From NCBI RefSeq assembly GCF_003240565.2, contig NZ_CP117256.1:496001-560000 (forward strand): a stretch of DNA of 64,000 nt, in the 5' to 3' direction. The notes below the pieces were generated by a model, which saw nothing but the letters and a program-made list of their open reading frames with translations, was not told where the DNA came from and did not search any database. Origin of the DNA: Rhizobium tumorigenes. GTDB lineage: Bacteria > Pseudomonadota > Alphaproteobacteria > Rhizobiales > Rhizobiaceae. Every line of letters begins with the position of its first letter. The stretch's first letter is position 1. Below, piece after piece: positions 34,681-45,204 of this stretch. The position numbers were made by a program, and so were the translations under genes.

Positions 34681-36483
34681 TTAAAGTGTTCCAGACGGCG
34701 ACCGCAAAGCCACGAGTAGCGGTCTGAGCTTGTGCTTGCGCCGATGCTTTTCAATCAGGAAATCGATCCTCGCGGTCCAGTCTTCAAAGCGGCCGGCGGC
34801 GTCGTAGGCAAGCGCAGCCTTTTCAAGCCATTGGGCCGCTGACGCATATTGCCCCGATTGCCCAGCCTCCATGATACTGCTTGCCATGCGTTCGGCGATT
34901 TCGATCACCCAGTCCGGATGAGTGGCATGCGCGACGTCCGCAAGTTTCATCAAAACCGTGTCGGACGGATTTGCCGGCAAGATATCGAGATCGACGAACC
35001 GTATAGCCTCCTCAATCATGTCTTCGCTGAGGTAGATCCTGGTTCTGTCCCAGGCATGACGCGCAGCCGCGAGGCTGCTCAACAGAGCGCCACGAAGTTC
35101 GATCCACTCTGGCCCAGCCAACGTTGCTGCGACTTCAAAATCCTCAAACGACAGGCTCTCCTCAAAGGCTCGCCGCGCCGCCACCATCGCCAGCTTCTTT
35201 CGTCCCAACAAACCGGCATTGTCTCGCAGCCAACGGGCCAAGCTGGCCGCCCCCGCGAAACCGTCGCCCTCACACGCCAGGTTTACGCCCCACTCGGCAA
35301 GGTCTAGCGCCGCATCACCGTGCCCGGCGTCCTTGAGCAGGCGCGCAAGCTGGAACGTCTCCTCGCCAGAGCGGAACCGTCTGCGTGCATAGTCCCCCGC
35401 TTCATTGATGCGTCCCAGCCGCACCAACATGGCGGCATAATCGCCATGGAGGCCTGCTGCGCTGGCAAGATTGAGGAACGCGTCGATCCGTCCGCTGATA
35501 TCGAGGACACGCAGCCGCGCTCGCGTCAACCGCTCGGTCGTCCAATCGCTTCGCCCCGAAGGCGGCCAGGACCGGCTTCTCCCAGCCAAGGCATCGTCAA
35601 GACCGATCTCATCCCACCCTTGATCGAGGGCATCGACTGCAACCTGCAGGTAGTCATCCAGCCCGTAGTCGTTGAGCATACCTTGCCAGACATCGAGCCG
35701 GACCATCAGGTCATCGCGTTCTTCCGGAGGGAGGTCACACATGAGGACTGCCTCGGCGATGAGCTGTCCTAGCGGGGAGAAAAACTCGTGCAGCGTCTCA
35801 TCGAAATCAGCCTGTTCTCTCCAGGCCGGCACCAGCGCTTCCATCAGCGGCACCAAAATCTTCAGAGCATCGCCTCCTTTGCCGATGTCGAGGAACGGCC
35901 TTGCGTTGTCGATCAGCGCTGCGAAGGCTTCTTCATCAACGGCACCCACGTCATCGTCCCAGCGACGCCGGCGCGAATAGCCTCCCGACAACAGCCGCTC
36001 CGCCTGCCGCATGACGACCTCCGAATTGACAGCACTTGCAAGCTTACCCCTCACGCCCGGTGTTGCGGTTTCTAGTTCTGCCTCGAGCCAGGGTTCCAGC
36101 CCAGGATCCTGTCCAGCCCTCTTGACCAACAGGGCCACCAAAGCCTGTCGATCAAGGTCGCTAATCATGTCAGCAAGAGAGGGACGCTGGGGAACCGCAC
36201 TAGGCGCCTCGTTATACTTGAGGAGCACCGCGACGATGTGTTTGCAGGCACCGCCCCAGTCATACGAGCAGGAACAACGCGTAGCGCCCAAACCGCCGTC
36301 ATAAAGTTCTAATGTGACGGCATAGGGTGAGAGCTCGCTACCGTCGACCTCGGCAATTGTCCGCTCACCACGACGCTCCAAGCTGGAAACCGCACCGCGA
36401 CGAAAATACTCTAGGCCACGCGTAAAGGATTCGACAGTCGCCACCGCGCGCACGTCGCTCTCGTCGAATATTGCATCCTTCAT
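34681..36483 (-). CDS. SWIM zinc-finger domain protein
   Basis: A 600-residue protein with the SWIM signature CxCx7CxH: Cys70, Cys72, Cys80 and His82 in RCSCSYDWGGACKHIVAVLL. SWIM fingers bind zinc and mediate DNA or protein contacts. The rest is a long alpha-helical region with TPR-like pairs (DYARRRFRSGEETFQLARLL, AALDLAEWGVNLACEGDG), probably a scaffold. The start has AGGAGG 6 bp upstream. Members are often encoded beside helicase or VWA-domain genes; here the upstream stretch appears decayed and the gene stands alone. The function is unknown beyond the domain. Confidence 0.85.
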   Translation of the reverse strand: MKDAIFDESDVRAVATVESFTRGLEYFRRGAVSSLERRGERTIAEVDGSELSPYAVTLELYDGGLGATRCSCSYDWGGACKHIVAVLLKYNEAPSAVPQRPSLADMISDLDRQALVALLVKRAGQDPGLEPWLEAELETATPGVRGKLASAVNSEVVMRQAERLLSGGYSRRRRWDDDVGAVDEEAFAALIDNARPFLDIGKGGDALKILVPLMEALVPAWREQADFDETLHEFFSPLGQLIAEAVLMCDLPPEERDDLMVRLDVWQGMLNDYGLDDYLQVAVDALDQGWDEIGLDDALAGRSRSWPPSGRSDWTTERLTRARLRVLDISGRIDAFLNLASAAGLHGDYAAMLVRLGRINEAGDYARRRFRSGEETFQLARLLKDAGHGDAALDLAEWGVNLACEGDGFAGAASLARWLRDNAGLLGRKKLAMVAARRAFEESLSFEDFEVAATLAGPEWIELRGALLSSLAAARHAWDRTRIYLSEDMIEEAIRFVDLDILPANPSDTVLMKLADVAHATHPDWVIEIAERMASSIMEAGQSGQYASAAQWLEKAALAYDAAGRFEDWTARIDFLIEKHRRKHKLRPLLVALRSPSGTL

Positions 36484-37137
36484 GGATCGTCCTCCTTCTC
36501 AAACCGAACCCGCGGCCGCCGGCTTCCTCGGCTGCATCTTCCTCACCCGCGTGCTCGCTATTCACCTGTTCCTTCAAACCATAGGCCGCCCGCAGCTTTT
36601 TTTCTTCTTAGTAGCCCCAGCAAGTGCCTCGACGTTTGCCAGGTCGCGCAGCGTCTCCCTGCCAAACGCGGAAAGGGAGCAAGGGGTTGTCCCATACGTA
36701 TATGGCGCACCCGTGTTGGACTGCTTGGCCCTGAAAAAGAAAGCCTGAACCGCGAAGTGTGGCGACGACATCGCGTCCGCTATTTCTTGCCGGTCGAGTG
36801 CTGAGAACGCAGCGGCTGGTGCCAAATACTCGCAGCAGCAAAACCGGTTTCGACCTTAATTTGAAATACCTCCCTCAGATGTGGTGGCTGAGCACGGACG
36901 GCCACAAGATAATGCGAAATGCGGCAGTGCCGCCACACATCTCTCCAGATTCGGTCAAGCAAAGGGCTCTAATCATAAATAGCTACCCTCGGACTCGCTT
37001 TTACCACCATCGCGTACGCGCCAGGATTCACGGCGTAAGTCATCACACGTGATCAGCGTGCCAGGTAACCGAGGCAATCGGCGATCTTGGAACCTGGTCC
37101 GCACTTAGGTGTTGTGACTCAAACAAAGGAGCTTCAC
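36484..37137. other. Intergenic, possible decayed gene
   Basis: Upstream of the SWIM gene on the same strand, overlapping short frames switch at an A-rich Lys tract (around 36596-36607) and finish in an Arg/Glu-rich tail. This looks like the end of a broken upstream gene, but no family is recognisable. The rest of the gap shows nothing. Confidence 0.35.
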
Positions 37138-37323
37138 ATGACGTCGAATGTCGAAAATGAACCAAGCCTAACTCCATCTGCCGATACTCACGCGGAAAAA
37201 GCCGAGAAGGTACGCGCCGGCAAAGGAGTGGCGGGTGTTCTGGGGGGTGTAGCCGGCCTGTTCCTCTTAGCCTTTGTCGCGATCATTATCGGCGCGCTTC
37301 TTCTGGGCCTTCATATAATTTAA
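37138..37323 (+). CDS. Small single-pass membrane protein
   Basis: A 61-residue protein. The ATG at 37138 has AAAGGAG 7 bp upstream, a strong site; an earlier in-frame start lacks one. The N-terminal 35 residues are hydrophilic (HAEKAEKVRAGKG), followed by one transmembrane helix (VLGGVAGLFLLAFVAIIIGA). No family is recognised. Such small proteins often associate with larger membrane complexes or act in stress, but no partner is adjacent. Confidence 0.7.
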   Translation: MTSNVENEPSLTPSADTHAEKAEKVRAGKGVAGVLGGVAGLFLLAFVAIIIGALLLGLHII

Positions 37324-38072
37324 TGATCACGGAAGAAGGGACCCGGGCGCGGTGAGAGCGCTTAAACCCGGACAGTTCAACCAAGCTGGACTTCTTATGC
37401 ATATACTTTCAAGTGCGCCTAGGTTTGCACCGGCGCCTCGGCAAGCCCTTTCTGATTTCGTTCGTGATCAGGGTGGGTTGATTACGGCCCTTTCGGCACT
37501 GGCCGCCAATGGGTCGGCGTCCAATCATCCCATAGCCCTTGCCACATCTCGAAAACCTGATCTGTTCTGGACAACTTTTGCGGAACGTCTGAACGCCAGA
37601 CCACCTGCGTTCTCCAGTCGCTTTTCGCCGTTTGTCATGGTCTCTCGTACTGCCCAAACGTCGACGCCAACGTTGACCGGTACTTCTTTGAGGCCTTTCC
37701 AATTGCTCATGCTTTTATTCTGTCGAAATGACAGAAGTTCGCAAGGGCAAGGGGCGTGTACATACCGCGAGTGCGATATTTTCAAGTGCACATGATTTAA
37801 TTTGTGGGACAATCGCATTGCTAGCCCTGGGATTTGTCGTTTCGCTCCAAGCGTGCCCCCCTGGCTAGCGCCGGATCGTAAGAGGGGCGACTATCTCGCC
37901 GTTCATAGGTGTGGCGTGGCCACCACCATCTGATGTCGGCCGACCCGACTCTCGGAAAATCATATCTAAGGCGTCTGTCAGTCGCCTGGTCTTCGGACAT
38001 TTCGAACTGTAGTAGATCGTCTGCGCTTCCCGGCCAGTTGACCACGTGGCTTTGCCTCCCCAATGGAGATGC
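37324..38072. other. Intergenic, no gene confidently supported
   Basis: Several overlapping short frames on both strands, none convincing. The best are minus-strand frames beginning MSNWKGLKEVPVNVGVDVW (ending at 37525) and MSEDQATDRRLRYDF (ending at 37821); neither has a clear ribosome site or a known family. Confidence 0.35.
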
Positions 38073-38101
38073 AAAAGCCCGGCTTCAAGGGCCGGGCTTT
38101 T
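38073..38101. terminator. Bidirectional rho-independent terminator
   Basis: A perfect 11-bp stem AAAAGCCCGGC / GCCGGGCTTTT with a 7-base loop. Read on the minus strand it follows the broken PRC-barrel gene by 22 bp and ends in TTTT, so it is its likely terminator; it also works in the other direction. Confidence 0.75.
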
Positions 38102-38123
38102 CAGTCTTTCTACAATCGAGCCT

Positions 38124-38419
38124 TCAAGCGAGATTCTCAGGCATTTCCTTCAGCTGATCCTTGGTCCAGGTCGTGACAGCATGAACATCGCCATCCTCAT
38201 CACGTATGATTCGAGATCACTGAGAACGACTGCAACGTGTTTTGCTCCCATGCCAAGGAAACCGCCTACATCGATTACGGCCTTGCCGCTCGGGCTTGTC
38301 CCGCTGATGTGATCAAGCGTTCCGACCTTGTGGTCGTCTGCTCCGTAAATGGTCGCACCTTCAAGAATTTCGGGCGTAAGATCAGCTGTGCTGAGGCGAA
38401 CATGGTTTGTGTGGTCCAG
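38124..38419 (-). pseudogene. PRC-barrel domain protein, frameshifted
   Basis: Minus-strand translation from 38419 gives DHTNHVRLSTADLTPEILEG, then ATIYGADDHKVGTLDHISG and GGFLGMGAKHVAVVLSDLE, a clear PRC-barrel domain of the type common in alphaproteobacteria. Near 38210 one base is missing; in the next frame it continues RDEDGDVHAVTTWTKDQLKE and stops at 38124. The expected ATG before DHTNHV reads CTG, although AGGAGG is in place upstream. Start loss plus frameshift make a pseudogene likely; sequencing error could explain the frameshift only. Confidence 0.75.
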
Positions 38420-38552
38420 TTATAGTCCTCCTTTAATTCGAATAGGCTTACTTAAATCCGGAGCGAGCGAGGGTGTTCCACGCGAGCGACCTTGGAATTT
38501 GTCCGGCGCGAGTTCGAGTAGGACTTATATTACCTCGAGCGGTGTGCCGTAC

Positions 38553-39575
38553 TTAAGGCTGGCCGCTACCGCCGGCTGCCCCGTAAACCTGACCTGTCGC
38601 ATAACTCGCATCGGCAGCGGCGAGTTGGACGTAGATCGACGCCAATTCGGCAGGCTGGCCGGGCCGGCCAAGCGGGGTGTTGCTACCAAAGGACATGAGT
38701 TTGACTTGCGTGGCGCCGCCACTCACCTGCAACGGTGTCCAGATCGGCCCAGGGGCGACGCCATTGACGCGGATGCCTTTGGGGCCGAGCTGCTTTGCCA
38801 TCGACTTGGTGAAGGACATCATCGCAGCCTTCGTCATCGCGTAATCGACCAGGTCTTCGGATGGGTCGTAAGCCTGTTCCGACGTTGTCTGTATAATTGC
38901 CGATCCTTCAGGCAGATGCGGCAATGCGGCCTTGGTCAGCCAAAACATCGCGTAGAGGTTAGTCTTCATTGTTGCATCAAAGTCTTCGCTGGATATATCG
39001 AGGAGCGACGGACGCTGTTGTTGCCGACTGGCATTGTTGACGAGGATATCAAGACCACCAAGCTGGCGCACCGCCTCCTCGACAATCTTGCCGCAACGAG
39101 CTTCGTCTCGGATGTCGCCGGGCAATGCCACGGCCACCCTGCCCTCTTGTCTGATCAATTCGATGACTTCGCGCGCGTCAGGCTCTTCATCCGGCAGATA
39201 GCTGATCGCCACATCCGCACCTTCACGCGCAAATGCTATGGCTGCCGCACGCCCCATGCCGGAGTCCCCCCCGGTGATCAGTGCCTTGCGGCCGGCAAGC
39301 CTTCCCGATCCTTTGTAGCTGCTCTCGCCGTGATCTGGCTTGGGGTCCATCTTGCTGGCGAGGCCAGGCCAAGGCTGCGTCTGCGATTTGAACGGTGGCT
39401 TTGGATAGAGCTTTGTCGGGTTGCTGATTTTGACCTCATTCGCAACTGCGGCAGGTGGTTGCGCTGCGTTTGTTTGGCGTGATGCCAAAGCTACAGTTGC
39501 CATGACTGCAGTAGCACCGCCAACTATGGCCCTGCGGGACAGCTTTGGTGGCAACGTCTGGTCATGCTTGGTCAT
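38553..39575 (-). CDS. SDR-family oxidoreductase with Tat signal
   Basis: A 340-residue short-chain dehydrogenase. The ATG at 39575 has AAGGAAGGGAT upstream; an in-frame ATG ten codons earlier is less likely. The N-terminus carries a twin-arginine signal (LSRRAIVGGATAVMATVALA), so the enzyme is probably exported. The core has the nucleotide site TGGDSGMGRAAAIAFAREGA, NNAS, the catalytic Ser in TTSEQ, and YAMTK (Tyr and Lys). This YhdF/YghA-like group is often called glucose/ribitol dehydrogenase-like; the substrate is unknown. It lies downstream of no obvious partner. Confidence 0.88.
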   Translation of the reverse strand: MTKHDQTLPPKLSRRAIVGGATAVMATVALASRQTNAAQPPAAVANEVKISNPTKLYPKPPFKSQTQPWPGLASKMDPKPDHGESSYKGSGRLAGRKALITGGDSGMGRAAAIAFAREGADVAISYLPDEEPDAREVIELIRQEGRVAVALPGDIRDEARCGKIVEEAVRQLGGLDILVNNASRQQQRPSLLDISSEDFDATMKTNLYAMFWLTKAALPHLPEGSAIIQTTSEQAYDPSEDLVDYAMTKAAMMSFTKSMAKQLGPKGIRVNGVAPGPIWTPLQVSGGATQVKLMSFGSNTPLGRPGQPAELASIYVQLAAADASYATGQVYGAAGGSGQP

Positions 39576-39760
39576 TGGATATCCCTTCCTTGATTTACCA
39601 AACAACCAGCTTTGAGCCGTTCCGTTCCGGATCTACGTCGTCAAGCCATTAATTGGGATGCGATAGATAGGGAACCTGAACGGTGAGCATCTGCTCAATT
39701 TGCTGTTGTGGAAGCCCCTGCTGGCTTCTGCGCGTCGCCTGGATGGATCTCGTACGAATA

Positions 39761-39946
39761 CTAGCCTGCTAGCGCGAATACGATTATGAGTGCCGCCGCG
39801 ACGAACGCGATCATCCGACGGTACGGCCTGGGACGTTCATTAGTCAATTTATCCTCCGGACCTGTCAGGATCACGGCGTCTTCCCGGACCCTCGAACACG
39901 AGAACCCGACGCTAGGCACAATGTTCCGCCGCTCCACTTTATCCAT
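39761..39946 (-). CDS. Possible small membrane protein
   Basis: A 61-codon frame ending in one hydrophobic helix (MIAFVAAALIIVFALAG) preceded by Arg residues, which suits a small inner-membrane protein. It is divergent from cyoA. There is no family match and no strong ribosome site, so it may not be real. Confidence 0.3.
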   Translation of the reverse strand: MDKVERRNIVPSVGFSCSRVREDAVILTGPEDKLTNERPRPYRRMIAFVAAALIIVFALAG

Positions 39947-40026
39947 ACTCCGTCGCCTTGAAAGTCGATCCGATCAGTGTACTTCGCCTTTAACGGCCCA
40001 ATCATTTCAGCGATCGAGATCCATAC

Positions 40027-40857
40027 GTGTTCATGAGCGGTATCATCGCCCCAGAAGGCCCGATTGCCATCTCCGAGGCCAAAATCCTCTTCGATGCAAC
40101 GGCGATCATGCTTGCCGTAATCGTTCCTGTTATTTTGGGGACGATCGGTTTTGCGTGGTGGTTCCGCGAAGGCAACCAAAAGGCCCACTACCGCGCCGAC
40201 TGGACGTATTCAGGTCATATTGAATTGGTCGTTTGGTCTGTCCCGGCTTTGGTGGTGCTCTTTCTCGCTGGCATCACCTGGCTTGGGACCCATGAACTCG
40301 ACCCTTTCAAGCCTATCGCTTCCAACCAGAGGCCCTTGAATGTCCAGGCGATCTCCCTCGACTGGAAGTGGCTGTTCGTCTACCCCGACGAAGGCGTGGC
40401 GACGGTCAACCACCTCGTCGTACCAGTCGGGCGTCCGCTGCATTTCTCCATCACCTCGGCGTCGGTGATGAACAGCCTGCTGATCCCCCAGCTTGGGAGC
40501 CAGATCTACGCGATGGCCGGGATGGTGACCCAGCTAAACCTCAAGACCGACCACGCGGGCACATTTCGCGGGCAGTCTGCGCAATTTAGCGGCGAAGGGT
40601 TTTCCGACATGGTCTTCGATGTCCAGTCCCTGCCGCCGGACCAGTACAAGACGTGGGCCGACAAGGCTCGAACCGATGGCAACATGCTTGACGAGCCCGC
40701 GTACTCGCAATTGACGCAAGGCAACACGCCACGGCTCGTCCAGACTTTTGGAAAGGTTCAGCAGGGTTTGTTCGACAAGATTGTCGCGAGATCCGGCGGG
40801 AATTTCCAGCCCACCAATCTGGCCCCGGCGACCCCGACAGCGATGGAGATGCCTTGA
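40027..40857 (+). CDS. cyoA: Cytochrome bo-type ubiquinol oxidase subunit II
   Basis: Subunit II of a heme-copper quinol oxidase. Two transmembrane helices ([20 protein letters not shown] and [20 protein letters not shown]) precede a periplasmic cupredoxin domain ([38 protein letters not shown]). The Cys and His ligands of the CuA centre are absent, which marks a quinol rather than cytochrome c oxidase. The start is GTG at 40027 (ATG two codons later is also possible); a TAA 36 bp upstream closes the frame. Unusually, the lipoprotein signal with its Cys that CyoA normally has is missing, so the N-terminus is short. The stop overlaps cyoB by one base. Confidence 0.92.
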   Translation: MFMSGIIAPEGPIAISEAKILFDATAIMLAVIVPVILGTIGFAWWFREGNQKAHYRADWTYSGHIELVVWSVPALVVLFLAGITWLGTHELDPFKPIASNQRPLNVQAISLDWKWLFVYPDEGVATVNHLVVPVGRPLHFSITSASVMNSLLIPQLGSQIYAMAGMVTQLNLKTDHAGTFRGQSAQFSGEGFSDMVFDVQSLPPDQYKTWADKARTDGNMLDEPAYSQLTQGNTPRLVQTFGKVQQGLFDKIVARSGGNFQPTNLAPATPTAMEMP

Positions 40858-42815
40858 TGCTCGGCAGACTTGACTGGAGCGCGATCCCCCTCGATCAACC
40901 TATCCCGCTGATCGCCGCAGGCATCGTCTCGCTGACGGCCCTTGCTTTGCTCGGCCTGGTTACTGTCAAAGGTTGGTGGCCCTACCTCTGGAACGAGTGG
41001 ATCACCAGCGTTGATCACAAGCGGATCGGCGTTATGTATGTCATGCTGGCCTTCGTAATGCTGATGCGCGGCTTCGTGGACGCCATCATGATGCGCACCC
41101 AGTTGGCCCTGGCGGCAAACGGGGCGCAAGGGTACCTACCCCCTGAGCATTATAATCAGATATTTTCGGCCCACGGGACGATTATGATCTTCTTCGTTGC
41201 CATGACGTTCATGGTCGGCCTGATGAACTTTGCGGTTCCGTTGCAACTGGGCGTCAGGGATGTTGCCTTCCCCGTCCTGAATTCGGTCAGTTTCTGGCTG
41301 ACGGCCGCTGGCGTCCTTCTCATCAATTTGTCGCTGGTCATCGGGGAGTTCGCAAAGACTGGATGGCTGGTCTATCCACCGTTGTCGGAGCTGACCTACT
41401 CTCCGGGTGTGGGCGTCGACTACTACCTGTGGGCGCTACAGATTTCTGGGCTGGGCACGCTTCTGTCCGGGATCAATTTGACGGCGACGATCCTGAAGCT
41501 GCGGGCTCCCGGCATGGGTTACATGCGCATGCCGATCTTCTGCTGGACGGCGCTCGCCTCGAACCTGCTGATCATCGCCGCCTTTCCAATCCTGACGGCC
41601 ACCTTCGCGATGCTCCTGTTGGACCGATACCTTGGGTTCCACTTCTTTACCAACGACCTCGGCGGCAACGCGATGATGTACGTCAACCTGATTTGGGCAT
41701 GGGGACATCCGGAGGTTTATATCCTCATCCTCCCCGCCTTCGGGGTCTTCTCGGAGGTAATCGCCACATTCTCGCGCAAGTCCCTGTTCGGGTACCGCTC
41801 GATGGTCGCCGCCACGATGGCGATCTGCATTCTGTCGTTTTTGGTCTGGCTGCACCACTTCTTCACGATGGGCGCTGGAGCCGACGTGAATGCCTTCTTC
41901 GGCATCATGACGATGATCATCGCAATACCGACGGGGGTCAAAATCTTCAACTGGCTGTTCACGCTCTATGGCGGGCGTATCCATTTCGGGCTTCCGATTT
42001 ACTGGGCCCTGGGATTCATGGTGACCTTCGTCATCGGCGGAATGAGCGGCGTCCTGCTGGCAATCCCGCCGATCGACTTCAACCTGCACAACAGCCTGTT
42101 CCTCGTCGCGCATTTCCATAATGTCATTATAGGCGGCGTGCTGTTCGGGGCCTTCTCCGGCTATAACTACTGGTTCCCTAAGGCTTTCGGCTTCAAACTG
42201 AACGAGCCCCTTGGCAAGGCGGCATTCTGGTGCTGGTTCGTCGGCTTCTATCTGGCCTTTATGCCGCTCTATCTGCTTGGCCTGATGGGCGCGACACGGC
42301 GCATGCAACACTACGACGATCCGACGTGGCAGCCACTGATGATCATTGCCCTCGGTGGGGCAGTGCTGATCCTGCTCGGGATTGTCTTTACCGTCCTCCA
42401 GCTCGTCGTCAGCATCCGGAACCGCGATCAGAACCTCGACGAAACGGGCGATCCGTGGAACGGCCGCACGCTCGAATGGTCGACTGTCTCCCCGCCTCCA
42501 GCCTGGAACTATGCTGTCCTCCCCAAGGTGACGAGCCTGGATGCCTTCTGGAAGACAAAGCAAGATGGCGATAGCCATGACCGGAGCGAACCGGTGGAGG
42601 CCATCGAAGTCCCACAGAACACCATGATCGGCATCACCCTTTCCTTCTTCGCGGTCATCTTGGGGTTCGCGATGATCTGGCACATCTGGTGGATGGCAAT
42701 CTTCGGCGGGCTGGGCCTTGTGGTGGCCTGCCTCATCTATGCATGGCGGACGTCCACGGAGACCGAAATTTCCGCTCACGACTTAGCCGCGAGTGGGAGC
42801 TTCGGGCATGAGTGA
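40857..42815 (+). CDS. cyoB: Cytochrome bo-type ubiquinol oxidase subunit I
   Basis: The 652-residue catalytic subunit, about 15 transmembrane helices, carrying low-spin heme, high-spin heme and CuB. Seen are [24 protein letters not shown] (heme ligand region), the [17 protein letters not shown] motif with the CuB His and cross-linked Tyr, [18 protein letters not shown], and [16 protein letters not shown] with the heme ligands. Together with the quinol-type subunit II this is a proton-pumping terminal oxidase. The ATG shares one base with the cyoA stop; the end overlaps cyoC by 8 bp. Confidence 0.96.
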   Translation: MLGRLDWSAIPLDQPIPLIAAGIVSLTALALLGLVTVKGWWPYLWNEWITSVDHKRIGVMYVMLAFVMLMRGFVDAIMMRTQLALAANGAQGYLPPEHYNQIFSAHGTIMIFFVAMTFMVGLMNFAVPLQLGVRDVAFPVLNSVSFWLTAAGVLLINLSLVIGEFAKTGWLVYPPLSELTYSPGVGVDYYLWALQISGLGTLLSGINLTATILKLRAPGMGYMRMPIFCWTALASNLLIIAAFPILTATFAMLLLDRYLGFHFFTNDLGGNAMMYVNLIWAWGHPEVYILILPAFGVFSEVIATFSRKSLFGYRSMVAATMAICILSFLVWLHHFFTMGAGADVNAFFGIMTMIIAIPTGVKIFNWLFTLYGGRIHFGLPIYWALGFMVTFVIGGMSGVLLAIPPIDFNLHNSLFLVAHFHNVIIGGVLFGAFSGYNYWFPKAFGFKLNEPLGKAAFWCWFVGFYLAFMPLYLLGLMGATRRMQHYDDPTWQPLMIIALGGAVLILLGIVFTVLQLVVSIRNRDQNLDETGDPWNGRTLEWSTVSPPPAWNYAVLPKVTSLDAFWKTKQDGDSHDRSEPVEAIEVPQNTMIGITLSFFAVILGFAMIWHIWWMAIFGGLGLVVACLIYAWRTSTETEISAHDLAASGSFGHE

Positions 42816-43425
42816 CGCCAGCGCTACCGGTGACCAAACCAAAATCCCACTCTCCGAGCGTGGGCCAGCCTCCAAGGAGATGGTCGTCCGGTTCGGCTTC
42901 TGGCTATTCCTTCTAAGCGATATTGTCGTCTTTGCAGGATTGTTCGCCGCCTATGCGGTCCTGTCGAAGTCCACTGCGGGCGGACCGACCGGACCCGAGC
43001 TGTTTAGCCGGACCCATACGTTCATCGAGACGACCTGTCTCCTTCTGTCGAGCTTCACCTGCGGTCTGATGACCGTCGGGGTCGAGATCCGGCAGCGGAT
43101 GCTGATCTACCTATCGGCACTCGGGACCTTTGTCCTTGGCATTGGTTTCGTTGGACTTGAGCTGAGCGAGTTTATCGATCTCGTTGCACGGGGAGCCGGG
43201 CCGACACACAGTGCGTTCCTATCCGCGTTCTTTGCCCTGGTCGCCACTCACGGACTGCATGTGACCGCAGGACTGCTGTGGCTCATCGTCATGATGGCAC
43301 AGGTTGCAACCCTTGGGCTGCGAGACATGGTCTTGAGACGCCTCTTCTGCTTTAGCCTGTTCTGGCACGCGCTCGACATCGTCTGGGTGGGGGTCTTCAC
43401 AATCGTCTACCTGGGAGCAAGCTGA
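42808..43425 (+). CDS. cyoC: Cytochrome bo-type ubiquinol oxidase subunit III
   Basis: A 205-residue subunit III with five transmembrane helices. It has [27 protein letters not shown] first helix content, [17 protein letters not shown], and [14 protein letters not shown] near the end, all family marks. The ATG at 42808 overlaps the cyoB stop by 8 bp and the stop overlaps cyoD by one base, giving tight coupling within the operon. Confidence 0.95.
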   Translation: MSDASATGDQTKIPLSERGPASKEMVVRFGFWLFLLSDIVVFAGLFAAYAVLSKSTAGGPTGPELFSRTHTFIETTCLLLSSFTCGLMTVGVEIRQRMLIYLSALGTFVLGIGFVGLELSEFIDLVARGAGPTHSAFLSAFFALVATHGLHVTAGLLWLIVMMAQVATLGLRDMVLRRLFCFSLFWHALDIVWVGVFTIVYLGAS

Positions 43426-43808
43426 TGGCCGACACAACCGGCAGCCAAAGCAACAATGGAGCGAAATCACCAGGAGAGCACGGCAAAGGGAAAGCAGCGA
43501 TCAAAAGCTATGTCGCGGGTCTTCTTCTTGCATTCCTGTTGACAGTGGCATCGTTCTGGGCCGCGCAAACAGATCTTGTGTACGCTCCCGCCGTTCCAGT
43601 CTTGTTGGCTGCGTTGGCTATCGGCCAGATGGGCGTTCACTTGGTGTTCTTCCTCCACATATCGAGCGGCCCCGAGGACACGAACAATGTCCTGGCGCTG
43701 GCGTTCGGCGTATTCGTGGTTGGACTGGTGGTTCTGGGCTCGATGATGATCATCCATAACCTCAACGTTAACATGATGCCGAATGGCGCTCCCATGGGTA
43801 TGGGCTAG
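43425..43808 (+). CDS. cyoD: Cytochrome bo-type ubiquinol oxidase subunit IV
   Basis: A 127-residue small subunit with three transmembrane helices (SYVAGLLLAFLLTVASFWAA, VPVLLAALAIGQMGVHLVFF, ALAFGVFVVGLVVLGSMMII) and the conserved HLVFFLHI. It is the last gene of the operon. No cyoE (heme O synthase) follows, so heme O would have to come from another locus, or the enzyme uses heme A or B. Confidence 0.93.
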   Translation: MADTTGSQSNNGAKSPGEHGKGKAAIKSYVAGLLLAFLLTVASFWAAQTDLVYAPAVPVLLAALAIGQMGVHLVFFLHISSGPEDTNNVLALAFGVFVVGLVVLGSMMIIHNLNVNMMPNGAPMGMG

Positions 43809-43891
43809 CCAGGTTATTGTCGACAGCACTACATCGTGGGATGATTTCTTAGAGCGGTATTCTTACAACCAGGACTTCGTCCCCTTCTCCG

Positions 43892-45116
43892 CTACTGCTT
43901 TGGCGGCTGGAATTTGAACAGGGTGAAGCTGTCATCTGTCCAGTCACCCGTGTGGAACCATGGCGAATCCTGGATATGCGACGCCGTAATATAAATCGCG
44001 CCGTCGGGTCCTTGCGAGAACGTGTCCGGCCAGCGTAGGCGTGAATCCGTCAGGACGGTTTCCAGCTTGTTGTCCGCCGTCAGCATCTTGATGGAGTCGC
44101 TCTGCATCGTGCTCAGGAACAGGCGGCCCGACTTGTCCATCCAGAACCCGTCGGAGGGCTCGGTCGTCGCGACCTTCTTGACTTTCGAGGCAACCTCGTT
44201 GGGGGTAGCACCAGGGTTTTGCAAAACTGATGTGTCGATGCGATAAAGCGTCTTCCCAGTCAGCGCCTGGACATAGAGAAGCTTGCCATCCGGCGACAGG
44301 GCGATGCCATCGACGTTGAACATCGGTCCACGGCCGTCCGGGCGTTGAGCGGCTTGTCATCGGTCTGGACAACAACGGTGGGGTCGGCCTGAGTGGAAGC
44401 ATCGTCGCTGAGCGCGCGCCAGGCCTTGCCGTTTGCAAGATCCACGACAACGATGGCTCCCGGAGAGCCGAATCTGTCATGTAGGCGAACTTGCCGTCCG
44501 GGGAGATGCGGACGTCGTTGAGATAGCTGGCAGGACCTGCGGCGTCGGTGCCGAATGCGTAAGTGCGTTTGACCGCATTTGTCTTCAGGTCGATCTGAAC
44601 GAGTTTTGGTCCACCCTTAATGACCTTTTCGGAATTGGGTGCGGCCGCGTCGACGACCCAGAGCGATCCGCGGCCGTCGGCAACCACGCTCTGCACGGTG
44701 ACGAAATGCTCTCCGGGCGTGACCTCGTTCATCCGGGCGTTGCGCCACGAATTCCATTCGTCATTCGGATAGGGTTTGATCGAGCCGTCCTTCTGCACTT
44801 CGGCGACCGATACCGGGACGTCTTCTGACCAGCGCGGGAAGTTCACGAAAATGCGGCCGTCCTCTGAGACAGTGACGCCGGTCACCTGATGGTCAAATTT
44901 TGCCACCTGCTCAAGACGCTTGTCGGTGGAACCTGTGATCGGAGCGACCAGCTTGCTCGTCTCGCTCTTCAGCTTGTCGAGCATCTGAGCGCTGGCAGGA
45001 AACGTGGCGAGGCTGGTTGCCGCTGTCACAGTAACGATGAGAGCTGCGTTTCGAAGAAAAAAGAAGGATGCTTTGGCTCCGTTCAACTGATGCCGATCAA
45101 CGACAATTCCGAACAT
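43892..45116 (-). pseudogene. Yellow/major royal jelly protein-like secreted protein, two frameshifts
   Basis: A beta-propeller protein of the MRJP/yellow family spread over three frames. The start at 45116 begins a signal-bearing N-terminus (AALIVTVTAATSLATFPASA). Frame one ends in LNDVRISPDGKFAYMTDS; one base is missing near 44465 and the chain continues VDLANGKAWRALSDDAST; another is missing near 44335 and it resumes MFNVDGIALSPDGKLLYVQA, then GFWMDKSGRLFLSTM and the stop at 43892. Restoring both bases gives a full-length protein of about 410 residues with no other defect. That fits either a recent pseudogene or two sequencing errors. Bacterial members are secreted; substrates are mostly unknown. 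Confidence 0.8.
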
Positions 45117-45204
45117 GAGTTCCGTACGAGACGCCGTTGGTCGCCTAAAAGGCGGAACTGCGGCCGTTCCTGCTCGTTGAATAATTTCAACGGAGGAAAC
45201 GACA

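Noticed and set aside
37352..37795. 147-codon plus-strand frame after the small membrane protein
   Set aside because: Composition and lack of a ribosome site point to non-coding sequence; competing frames lie opposite.
41436..42779. 447-codon minus-strand frame opposite cyoB
   Set aside because: cyoB is certain from its heme and copper ligands; the antisense frame is His/Asp-rich noise.
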